The position numbers were made by a program, and so were the translations under genes. Below are positions 57,801 through 64,000 of a stretch of DNA of 64,000 bases, in pieces. Source of the DNA: Ischnura elegans (lineage: Eukaryota > Arthropoda > Insecta > Odonata > Coenagrionidae); contig NC_060253.1 in assembly GCF_921293095.1 (NCBI RefSeq), positions 81,753,992 to 81,817,991 on the forward strand, in the 5' to 3' direction. The notes under the pieces are model-generated. The model had not been told where the DNA came from. It ran no database searches and worked only from the letters and a program-made list of their open reading frames with translations. The first letter of the stretch is position 1; the number at the start of each line of letters is the position of its first letter.

Positions 57801-60800
57801 AAATCACCTATATTAGAGTCAATTACCAACAATTCCCTTCATTAAATACGTTCGTATTGTTCGTATATACTGCCGATACTGACATTTGAAACAATTGAAT
57901 GTTGGGATGCACAATAAACATCGCGGGAATTTTTAAAAAATTACAGACCAACGTCCGAAAGTCCGAATTTAGTGTACGAAAGTCGAGTAAAAGGTGTCAA
58001 TTTTGAATGTACGAAAGTGCGAATTGTACGAAAGTCGAGTGTACGAAAGTCGAGGACCGCCTGTACAGGCATCCCCCAAGTTACGTAAGGGATGCGTTCC
58101 GGCAGACTCTGCGTAAGTCGAAGTTTACGTAAGTCGAACATTTGCCTTAGTGCTCCAGAGATTTCGATAGGTGCGGTGAAATTCTCAGCGGAGAAGTTTG
58201 CGGTACATTCTTGGTGGAGTGTCATTCAATTCACTGCGATATTCATTAACTCTTCCACGTATTCTTACGTTATTAGATAAAAAAATCAATAACATTAATA
58301 TAGTCTGAGAGTTCCTCTCGAGCATTGCCAATCAAAATGCGTAATATTATTCCACGAGTTGACTGATCGCGTGGATTCGGGAAAGTACGGTATCTCAATG
58401 CTACATTACTAAACTGAATACTTAAATTGATTCATTATGTTATACTGCGAACTAAGGGCCCATATTTTGTATTCTCTACTTACTTATAATCATTATATCC
58501 TCTGCCTTTTATATATTACGTAGATTGATGAATCTGGCGGTTTCATTGCCACAGTAATCTTTCACGCACGCAAACATACTTTCATATTCTCACATCTCAA
58601 TAAAATGACGTGAAAATATCATCATTTGAATATTTACTTCGCTGGAAACATAGAAGAGTATTTCCAATGCATAAAGCTAATTAAAAGTGAGCTTTTATTC
58701 AGCTAACTTGCTTTCAATGATGCAGTATTCATTTATATTTGCACACAATATGAGAGAACGAGAAAATGCAGCTTAATAAAATCTTTGCAAAATACAATAC
58801 GGCAACCCAATCGCCAGAAATATGTAAACAAGTACGCAATTAATATCGTCAGTCAACTTTTTTCCTCACTTTTTCGTAGCGTTCTTTGCCGAAAATGTCA
58901 ATGCCTTTACGCGGGTACTAACCAATTCCTTTCCGCAAAAAGATTTCGGCTCAAACTTTGTTTTCTTTTATTTCCACAGATGGAAATGTCCAAGCTTAAG
59001 TATACAATTTTTAAATGTTTGAAAGTCGGAGTTTGGGTGTGTACGCTGCGTGACAAGCTGTATCGTACAGAAGTGGGCGCAACCACTTCCATTACTAGAA
59101 CTGCTAATTTTCATGTTATTTATCGACTTGGGGTTTATAAGCGATTTTCTACAGAAATTAATGAAAATTCCTTCGAGGAATGATAAAAATGGGTTACTTT
59201 GTATTGGTTAGCTCGTAAAAAACTCGATAACTATTCGAAATTTTCTCTGCCATTGAGTGTACGAGCGAATATCTACTTCAACGCGCTCGCATTCGAAAAT
59301 TAACGTAATCACTTGAAGTACGGTTATCACTTACGTAAGTACGGATTTACGTAAGTCGAGGCATACGTAACTCGGGGGATGCCTGTATTGGCTATTCTTT
59401 GCTCCACCTCCGGTAAAGCGACAATTCGCTATAGCGAGTGTTTATTAGTGTACCGTGGGGTGTCGTTATATCGAGGTTGCACTGTAGTAAGGCATTTACT
59501 TAATTGTATGAGGTTGAGAAAAGTTTAAAATAGAAAAATAAACTTCAATATATCCACAGCAACACTGTGGTGATATTTTTCAAATTATTTTCAATTTCAT
59601 TACGTAAATAGTTTCACATTATATGCACACTATCTATGAAAGGCTTGGGTATTTAACAAAACTTCAAGTACTTAAAAATTACCGGATTATTTTCGTAGAT
59701 ACATAGAGAAGAGTACTAATTTTCATTGGATAATTATTTTCGCTTAAATAATTTTATGAAAGATCGAATTCATATCTTGATGGTTGGGTATTTTGGGTCC
59801 TCAACTGCGATTTGCAAATAGTGGACCGTAACGTTGGCTATGAGTGGACAAATAAGCAATGAAGGAGGAATATGAATGTGACTGCAAGTGCTGAAGTAAC
59901 GTGTCTAGCAATTATAATGTCTACCTATAACTGGTGCATGAAGTAAACTAAACTAGGTTACATGATATAATGCTGAAAATAGTAAAATATGATTCAGTGG
60001 AAAATTAAACCAGAGAGTTGCATCACTTTTTGTTGTGACTCCATGGTGAGACAATACTTTTTAATAACCTTTATAACTGTAATCTGGTTCCCTCAACCTC
60101 TGCTGCAGTATAGCGCTCTTTATTTACAGTGATTTCAGTGAAAAATTCAGGCGAAAAAAGTTTGGAAAAGCAGTTTTTAGGATTCTCGTTTGGGTGGATT
60201 TGTTTCCTCGTAATCATGACGTGAGGAGTTGGGTGTGGAAGCTGTTGTCACCCAGTGCTCAATGGAAGAAAATTAGTTCCAAGTTTAACATTATATCTAT
60301 TAAAAAAGATAAAATAGGCATTTCCTCTTGAAACATAAATGTTATTTATTTCGGTCATTTCTCTTTCTTTGAGTACATATGTCATCAAGGAGAACACAGG
60401 CCAAATACGCTAAAACGTCACCTTTTTTTGGATGTTTTTTTCTAAATTCATCAGGAATCACGCGGAAAACAAAATTCAGTTGCAAGAATAAGAATGTGAA
60501 ATTCTTTTTCTTTCCAATGGTATGTGTCTCAACTTAATGTGACTATTATCACTAATTTAAATATGCAAAAGAAAAAAGGTCTGCAGTCATTAAAAATGAA
60601 CTTTACATGTATTTCTTATGGAATGGCTCAGGGCCCTGGAGAAGAATGAAAAATAGTTTACAACATATTTTCGGTCCTACTGAACATACACATCAAATTT
60701 CATAGGAAATGGTCCAGCCGTTTCGGAGGAGTTTGTCTAAAAAAAACCGTGGCACGAGAATTTTATATAAAAGACTTAGAAGTATTGAAGTAATCCTGGG

Positions 60801-61814
60801 TGTTTTAAAATTTTTATCTATTGCAGTAATCACATAAGATTATCCTGGAATTTTGTGAAATTTCCCTGAAAAACTGGAATGATAGATCAATTTTTTTTGC
60901 TTTGATTGGCTGAACACTCTTGAGAGGGCAAACTCTCTGTCAATCAGAGAATTTGGCTCAAATTTTTTGTAGTTTCAAAATTGTATGTTTTCATCCTGAA
61001 CATCATCAGTTATCCAGGGTTAAAATTCTTTGACATAATTTTTATCCTCCCTGTATATTTAAAAAAATCTGTTTTTCATGCCTTTAATCTCTGCCTCTAC
61101 TTATGCTTAAATGAATTGAAATTGTTGAATTTTTCTACAGGCTGTCTTTTAAAATGATTTCCTTTCTATTTGATTTACCCTAGGAAAGTATATGCTATTC
61201 TCATGAGCCAGTTGCTGGTGACTGTGGGCATCATTGCATTCTTCATGTATCATCAGCCCACCAAAATGTTTGTTCAACATAATCCAGGCGTTTATTATGC
61301 TGCCTTCGGTGTATATTTTGGGGCTGCTATTGCTATCTCATGCTGTGAAAGTGTTCGCCGCAAATCTCCTGGCAATTACATATGCTTGCTGATTTTGACA
61401 TTGGCTATGAGCTACATGACGGGAGCTATAAGCTCGTTCTATGATACAGAAGCAGTGCTAATGGCTGCTGGGATTGCCACTGTTGTTTGTTTGTCACTGA
61501 GTATATTTGCCTTTCAAACCAAGTGGGATTTCACAATGCTTAGTGGCGTATTGTTTGTGGCTGCGGTGATTCTTTTAGTCTTTGGTATTGTTTGTATTTT
61601 TGTTCGAGTAAAAATCATGATACTGGTGTATAGTTGTCTTGGAGTTCTCTTATTTTCGGTTTATCTTGTGTACGACACTCAGCGTATGATGGGTGGCAAC
61701 CACAAGTTTACCATTTCACCAGAGGAGTATATATTTGCTGCTCTTTGTCTTTATATAGACATAGTGAATATTTTCCTTTACATTCTGCAAATAATTGGAA
61801 TGTCCAGAAAGTGA
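33832..61814 (+). CDS. Nmda1: TMBIM/lifeguard protein, GRINA/Nmda1-type
   Basis: Members of the BAX-inhibitor-1/TMBIM family are seven-pass membrane proteins of Golgi, ER and plasma membrane that limit calcium-driven and Fas-type cell death. Exons 33832-33889, 42315-42708 and 61184-61814 join in phase to 360 residues. An in-frame TAG eight codons upstream supports the start. Residues 1-145 are a Pro/Gly/Tyr-rich cytosolic arm with about ten GVYPPQP-type heptads, as in GRINA/Lfg1. Then SIRHAFIRKVYAILMSQLL opens the TMBIM domain (about 145-360), which holds seven hydrophobic segments, YDTQRMMGG, SPEEYIFAALCLYIDIVNIF and the terminal LYILQIIGMSRK. The exon 2/3 junction falls inside FI-R-KVY, a conserved string. 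Introns are 8.4 and 18.5 kb and full of transposons. The symbol follows the fly homologue; the vertebrate paralogue cannot be chosen. Confidence 0.95.
33977..35976. mobile_element. 2.0 kb TIR element with AGAATAGCA and TTGCAAC subterminal arrays
   Basis: Perfect 16-bp inverted ends GGCTGCTATTCTGGAT/ATCCAGAATAGCAGCC, flanked by ATA on both sides. About 280 bp at the left and 140 bp at the right are packed with AGAATAGCAT, GTTGCAA and their inverses. The AT-rich core has no coding frame. It starts 87 bp after TMBIM exon 1. Superfamily not assigned (a 3-bp duplication suggests Harbinger-like, but ATA is not TWA). Confidence 0.7.
36252..36329 (+). repeat. 78-bp block, copy 1 (GTAGGCTGTATTTTTC...ACAGGCGTC)
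   Basis: Close match to 39740-39816; both lie directly upstream of a copy of the SINE described at 36370. Confidence 0.7.
36370..36640 (+). repeat. tRNA-like SINE, copy 1
   Basis: Shares with 37882 and 39818 the head TAATACAGTAGAAGATCAAT, the B-box-like GGGTTCAAGTTC and the body GGGATGTTTTGCTGTGATCC TCTTGGTGCCTTTCGTTA. Confidence 0.7.
37186..37630 (-). mobile_element. mariner 3' remnant
   Basis: The left end CGAGGGCAGATCGGAAAGTA is a mariner terminus after TA. The minus strand encodes HTPYSPDLAPSDFHRFGP, the motif before the third catalytic Asp of mariner, then a KKFLAGQH-like stretch. The transposase 5' part is absent; DNA ends at a TTAA MITE. Confidence 0.8.
37635..37866. mobile_element. 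piggyBac-like MITE, 232 bp
   Basis: CCCGTCAACGCCCACGAGTG...TTTGGGTGCTGACGGG flanked by TTAA on both sides, the piggyBac target. Confidence 0.8.
37882..38142 (+). repeat. tRNA-like SINE, copy 2
   Basis: Same head (TAATACAGTATAAGATCAAT), B-box region and GGGATGTTTTGCTGTGATCC body as copy 1. Confidence 0.7.
38514..38747. mobile_element. 234-bp hAT MITE
   Basis: CAGGGGTGCCGACTTAC...GACTCGGCGCCACTG between perfect 8-bp duplications TACAAATA (38506-38513 and 38748-38755). Confidence 0.85.
38750..39375. other. TMBIM intron 1 DNA
   Basis: No gene or repeat recognised. Confidence 0.4.
39376..39602. mobile_element. Harbinger-like MITE, 227 bp
   Basis: AGGCCTGGTTACACGATACA...GTACCGTGTAATCAGGCCT; flanks TGA and TAA approximate a TWA duplication. 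Internal ACGTACATTAAC words are repeated in both orientations. Confidence 0.65.
39740..39816 (+). repeat. 78-bp block, copy 2
   Basis: GTAGGCTGCATTTTCCAGG...CAGCAGGCGTC, about 85-90% like 36252-36329 by eye. Confidence 0.7.
39818..39990 (-). repeat. tRNA-like SINE, copy 3, truncated
   Basis: Minus-strand copy of the same family: head TAATACAGTAGAAGATCAAC, then GGTTCAAGTTCTGGCAGTGG, ending at GGGATATTTTGCTGTGATC. Confidence 0.7.
40754..41729. mobile_element. hAT non-autonomous element, 976 bp
   Basis: TAGTGATGGGCATCG...TGCCATCTCTA (hAT ends of the TAGAGATGGGCA type) between perfect 8-bp duplications GTAATAAT (40746-40753 and 41730-41737). The left 240 bp repeat GACTCC(CTCAGC) and GCGCA words. 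No coding frame. Confidence 0.85.
41738..42314. other. End of TMBIM intron 1
   Basis: AT-rich; no repeat recognised. Confidence 0.4.
42315..42708 (+). CDS. Nmda1: TMBIM coding exon 2, heptad-repeat arm
   Basis: Acceptor CATTAG, donor GTTAGT. It codes GQEESYPPPGTAGYG, the run of seven-residue repeats (consensus GVYPPQP), an acidic stretch (SSEDDNEDPFKYDSENF) and SIRHAFI, the juxtamembrane start of the TMBIM domain. Confidence 0.95.
42355..42575 (+). repeat. 21-bp coding tandem repeat in TMBIM exon 2
   Basis: About ten units of 21 bases coding Gly-Val/Met-Tyr-Pro-Pro-Gln-Pro; neighbouring units differ by only one or two bases, which suggests recent unit turnover. Confidence 0.9.
42960..46040 (-). 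mobile_element. Ty3/gypsy LTR retrotransposon fossil
   Basis: Minus-strand pol remains: the end of the protease (LLGRDWL, about 45830) and its downstream linker, reverse transcriptase traces (about 44700-45560), RNase H (43178-43396, FVSTTLSSAEENYSDLHREA) and the DALSRLSL linker after it. No LTRs, gag or integrase were seen. It is broken, with many breaks, and old. A separate TIR element is inserted in it (43458-44700). It lies antisense in TMBIM intron 2. Confidence 0.8.
43458..44700. mobile_element. DNA element with about 175-bp inverted repeats, inside the gypsy fossil
   Basis: The ends TAGGAGCGAATTGTGATACC and GGTATAACGATTCACTCCTTA continue as inverted homology to the word GAGCGAGCACTCATTTTT at 43613 and its inverse at 44530. 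The core (43640-44510) has no recognised transposase. Class not assigned. Confidence 0.75.
46113..46467. mobile_element. pogo/Tigger-like MITE, 355 bp
   Basis: CAGTGAAACCTTGGTTAGTG...TTCAACGTTCTACTG with TA on both sides. Confidence 0.65.
46610..46700. repeat. AT-rich palindrome with ACCTAATTATATATT words
   Basis: CCTAATTATATATTAAATATATATAATTAGG-type palindrome followed by a second copy of GTGTTCCAGTTTTGGAA and TATATAATTAGG. Confidence 0.6.
46701..47234. other. TMBIM intron 2 DNA
   Basis: No gene or repeat recognised. Confidence 0.4.
47366..48918. mobile_element. hAT-like element, inner copy of the same family
   Basis: TAGAGGTCCCTGAATTTCGC...TTTCACGGACCTCTA between 8-bp duplications CTATTGAG and CTAATGAG (one mismatch), which lie within the outer copy. 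Its interior (47490-48110) is repeated, diverged, at 48920-49560 as part of the outer copy. Confidence 0.85.
49600..50352. mobile_element. pogo/Tigger-like element, 753 bp
   Basis: CAGTGAGTCCTTGTTTAACG...CGTTGAACGAGGACTCACTG with TA on both sides; ACGTTAATCG-type subterminal words. Confidence 0.8.
51638..51989. other. TMBIM intron 2 DNA between two elements
   Basis: No gene recognised. Confidence 0.4.
52339..52589. repeat. Foldback hairpin with CTGATGA-stem-GAAAC core (H5)
   Basis: Arms 52339 to about 52447 and about 52452 to 52558, near-perfect. A 31-base tail follows on the right. Duplication TAAGAATTGAATT (13 bp) at 52326-52338 and 52590-52602. The right arm on the plus strand reads CTGATGACGATAGAA, then AAGGATTCTATCGAAAC and GTCGGCAGCG; the minus strand of the left arm reads CTGATGTCGATAGAA with the same continuation. 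Confidence 0.8.
53010..53395. repeat. Foldback MITE with arms of about 100 bp inside copy B
   Basis: ACCATTCCTGCTGACTCTCA TGTAAAATGACCTCC...CACCCACCATTTTCAGGGGG and its inverse; absent at the matching place in copy A, so inserted after the copies split. Confidence 0.7.
53537..54436. other. TMBIM intron 2 DNA
   Basis: No gene or repeat recognised. Confidence 0.4.
54437..54656. mobile_element. Harbinger-like MITE, about 220 bp
   Basis: AGGCCGTTTTACACGGGGCA...GTGTACTGTGTAAAACGGCCT with TAA on both sides. Internal TTGCG/CGCAA words. Confidence 0.75.
54725..54765 (+). repeat. Fragment of the 52.4 kb hairpin arm
   Basis: GGGAAACCCGAGAAGAATTC ATCA matches the right-arm end of the hairpin at 52535-52558. 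Confidence 0.55.
54766..55530. other. TMBIM intron 2 DNA
   Basis: The 134-codon open frame here (54801-55205) has no recognised motif and is probably chance. Confidence 0.35.
56019..58063. mobile_element. pogo/Tigger-like element, first insert
   Basis: CAGGCGGTCCCCGACTTTCG...CTTTCG-type GTACGAAAGTCGAGGACCGC CTG with TA on both sides. Subterminal GTACGAAAGTCGA words occur six or more times. It carries a solo-LTR-like insert (56144-57224). Confidence 0.8.
56144..57224. mobile_element. Probable solo LTR fossil
   Basis: Starts TGTGACATACTGACC, ends GTTCCGCCACA (TG...CA), with a 4-bp duplication ATAC on both sides; a TATAAA at 56414 could be its promoter. No internal retroelement DNA. Family not assigned. 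Confidence 0.5.
58066..59385. mobile_element. pogo/Tigger-like element, second insert
   Basis: CAGGCATCCCCCAAGTTACG...CGTAACTCGGGGGATGCCTG; TA at 58064-58065 is shared with the element on its left, and TA follows at 59386. Subterminal TTACGTAAGTCGA words. The 132-codon frame at 58785 is unassigned. Confidence 0.8.
59488..60639. other. TMBIM intron 2 DNA
   Basis: No gene or repeat recognised. Confidence 0.4.
60640..60785 (+). repeat. Probable LINE/SINE 3' tail
   Basis: CAAATTTCATAGGAAATGGT CCAGCCGTTTCGGAGGAGTT ... GAGAATTTTATATAAAAGA resembles the 3' ends of arthropod RTE-type retroposons (known style: AAATCGGTTCAGCCGTTT followed by a TATA-rich tail). Confidence 0.5.
61184..61814 (+). CDS. 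Nmda1: TMBIM coding exon 3, all membrane segments
   Basis: Acceptor TTTACCCTAG restores the split Arg codon (AG+G). It codes KVYAILMSQLLVTVGIIAFF to the IIGMSRK end and TGA, the whole seven-segment domain in one exon. Confidence 0.96.
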
Positions 61815-62765
61815 TGTGATTGATTTGGCTTACCAAATGCTTGAAATTACTGCTTGTAGTGAATGAAAGGAATTAACATTTAATGATTTTGAATGGTTAT
61901 CCTGAAGCCATCAGCTTATTTGTTGTACAATTTTGCACTTTGCCCTTGAAATTATTTTAGTTTCAAAGTAAAAGTATAAGTTGAACACTTTTCTATGAAA
62001 TGATTAGTACCTAAATATTTGTATCATTTTTATAAACTGACTGCAAATTTGGCCTTATCCTTTGACGCTGGTAAAAGAAGCAAGAATATCTTTCAAGATT
62101 TTCATTCTTATTTATGGATAAATTCAACCATCTTGTCACGTATTCAAGTTCTCCAGAATGATACATTTCACAGAGGTCTGTAATATGTTTTATTTCTAAT
62201 GTATATTCTGCATGCTGCAGTGCTAATTTATATTGTGTTGCTAAGTATGTACATACTTGTGTAGTGTTTTGGTATCTTTATCAGGAACCCCATCCAATTT
62301 AACATTGTGTAATTTTGAATGACTAAGGATTGATTCACATATATAATGGCTATTTATCTCTGTCATGACTTAAGTACACATATACTTTCCTTCCGAAAGC
62401 CTTTTTCTGCTTATAAAGAGTTCAATAGTTATTTTATTTTTTAATGCTGCATTTAATCATTGTGAAATATATGTGTTTTATCCTAGCGGAGGAAGTGTCT
62501 TAAATTAATTTAAAGTGAAAGTTACGCTTCATCAATGGAAGGTTATGTCACTATAAAAATTTATAATGAATCTTATGAAATGAAATTGTAAATTAATATA
62601 CTGAGAGTTTTAATTTGTAAAGAAAGTTGTATTTTTATGAACCTATTTTTAATGAATAACCGAGAAGGATGTATCCTTACAGATATATATTTATTTAAAA
62701 CTTGTACATGAATAGCTTTGTATAAGTAAAATCTGGAAATAAATGTTGAACATCACATTTAGCTT
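61815..62765 (+). other. TMBIM 3' UTR with poly(A) signal
   Basis: AT-rich, repeat-free stretch after the stop. AATAAA at 62738-62743 is the best poly(A) signal and would give a UTR of about 0.95 kb. Confidence 0.6.
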
Positions 62766-62929
62766 CTCCATTCTTTTTAAGTACTGTTCGGGCTCTGAAT
62801 AGTTAGTGAATGAAAGGCTTAAATAATTGTATTTTTATTAATTATTAAGGCCTTGCATAGTAATAATAGTAATATTTATCACAAAGTAAGGAACATTTTG
62901 GAATACATATAAGGAAACTAAGTATAGTA

Positions 62930-63210
62930 AAAAGATTTTATTATATACGTCTAAATTAGCGACTAAAATAGTTTTCTACACAGTCACCATACAAATTGAG
63001 GCACTTATCATAGAGGTGGCAATCTTTGGAATTCATTCTTCATAGAATTCTGCTGCGTATGATCTAATCCACTCATGGTGTGGTCCAAAGAATGCTACAT
63101 TCGCAACAAGACGCCCCTGATGGAAGTGCTCCCGAGCACTGGCCTACAGGCACCATCAAGAACCGTGTAGGTTCTTGGGCGCTTCATTAATTGCTAAGAG
63201 AATTTCTTTT
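62930..63210 (-). mobile_element. mariner C-terminal remnant
   Basis: The minus strand reads YAAEFYEE and, one frame over, LYDKCLNLYGDCVEN, the typical RYDKCLNLHGDYVEK end of mariner transposase. The N-terminal part and right terminus were not recognised. Confidence 0.6.
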
Positions 63211-63768
63211 CGTACTGGTCAAAAGCAAAATCAAAAATGGTGGAAAGGAAAGAGGTTGGGCTAAATGGATGAAATGAGGTCTAGGAGATGGTGTTAATTG
63301 CAAATTGAGGTGATTAGGGTCGAATATAATTAAAATGAATTTTATTTTCCAATATTGTGGTTCTACAAAGTAAAGCCAGAATCTTTGGACTGGATCCAGG
63401 ATGGAGATAAGTAGGGGTAAAAATGCCAGCAGTGGTGGGGGTCGGATAAAATTACCTTTCTATCCAGTGCAAATTGGATACCCATGTTAAATAGAAGGGT
63501 TCATTTGAGTATGTTGGTCACATTAGAAATGTTTTGAATTCATGCGATTAGTTTTCTGCTTTTGCTTTGTTGTTTATGTTTATTCGATGATTGAATTGTT
63601 GTCATGTTTTGAGTCTATGAAAGTGAGATAATAAAGGAGAAAAATAATCTAACAGATTATGAGACTTAAGTGCTCGGAAGAAAGAAAGAATAAGTAAGTA
63701 AAGCCGGAAAAAGTGATAAGTTGAAGCAATCGAGCAACGCCGAATCAGATAAATCCAGATAAATCGAA

Positions 63769-64000
63769 ATGGCAGAGGATGAAGTAGTGCGAAAGTACAT
63801 CAAGTTGGTTAATACTAATTACTTTTCATGGTCACTGACCACCAAAGCAATATTGTGTCAAAGAGGATGTTGGGAAGCTGTCTCCCCGGGTTATTTGCAA
63901 GTAGGTGATACTGATGAAACAGACACATTCTCATCAGAAGAGGTAAAAGGAATGACTGGGCAGTGTCCCTCATATTATTGACCTTAGATTCTAAGACAAT
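63769..64000 (+). mobile_element. Ty1/copia-type gag start at the window edge
   Basis: The frame starts MAEDEVVRKYIKLVNTNYFS, WSLTTKAILCQRGCWEAVSP, the N-terminal copia gag pattern (L-x-NYxxW...L...W). It runs to the right edge, so whether the copy is whole cannot be told; it looks decayed. LTRs not seen. Confidence 0.6.

Larger units (their letters stand above)
55533..59484. mobile_element. pogo/Tigger-like element, outermost of a stack
   Basis: CAGTGGAACCTCGTTAATGC...TATATCGAGGTTGCACTG with TA on both sides. Only about 0.58 kb is its own DNA; the rest is two further elements of the same general type placed end to end. Confidence 0.8.

Overview
This is nuclear DNA from a metazoan, most likely an arthropod and probably an insect with a large, repeat-rich genome. 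The base composition is AT-rich. Four conserved animal genes are split by introns with GT-AG ends. The spacer and intron DNA is filled with mariner, pogo/Tigger, hAT, piggyBac-like and Harbinger-like elements, LINEs, tRNA-derived SINEs and hairpin repeats. The species cannot be named from the sequence.

Host genes form two head-to-head pairs. Pair 1: YKT6 (R-SNARE, minus strand, three exons between 5032 and 11053, last exon off the left edge) diverges from an ING4/ING5-type gene (PHD-finger chromatin reader, plus strand, five exons from 11824 to 23359), with about 770 bp between the start codons. Pair 2: a B3GALT6-type beta-1,3-galactosyltransferase (minus strand, two exons, 29766-30878) diverges from a TMBIM/lifeguard gene of the GRINA/Nmda1 type (plus strand, exons at 33832, 42315 and 61184, stop at 61814). 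The ING, B3GALT6 and TMBIM reading frames are complete when the exons are joined; YKT6 lacks its C-terminal exon. The genes serve unrelated house-keeping roles (Golgi/vacuole fusion, histone acetylation, proteoglycan linker synthesis, membrane calcium/apoptosis control), so no operon-like logic is implied.

Layout: 1-5000 hAT-like DNA and a mariner carrying a piggyBac-like insert; 5000-11053 YKT6 with a LINE scrap, MITEs and a 2.6 kb TA-flanked element in its introns; 11824-23359 ING, whose intron 3 holds a Tigger transposase remnant and whose intron 4 holds three elements inside one another; 24570-28925 two LINE reverse-transcriptase remnants; 29766-30878 B3GALT6; 33832-62765 TMBIM, whose two huge introns hold a 2.0 kb TIR element, SINEs, MITEs, a Ty3/gypsy fossil, a self-nested hAT family, a piggyBac-like copy and a stack of pogo-type elements; 62900-64000 a mariner remnant and the start of a copia-type element.

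The most unusual signal is a set of at least five unrelated-looking foldback hairpins (near 3.4, 5.3, 14.1, 22.6 and 52.4 kb). Their arms carry GAAAC or AAAAC at comparable places, and in at least two a CTGATGA box precedes it, as in hammerhead ribozyme cores. Two sit between 13-15 bp target duplications and have a short one-sided tail. They may be short retro-copies related to Penelope-like elements and hammerhead RNAs.
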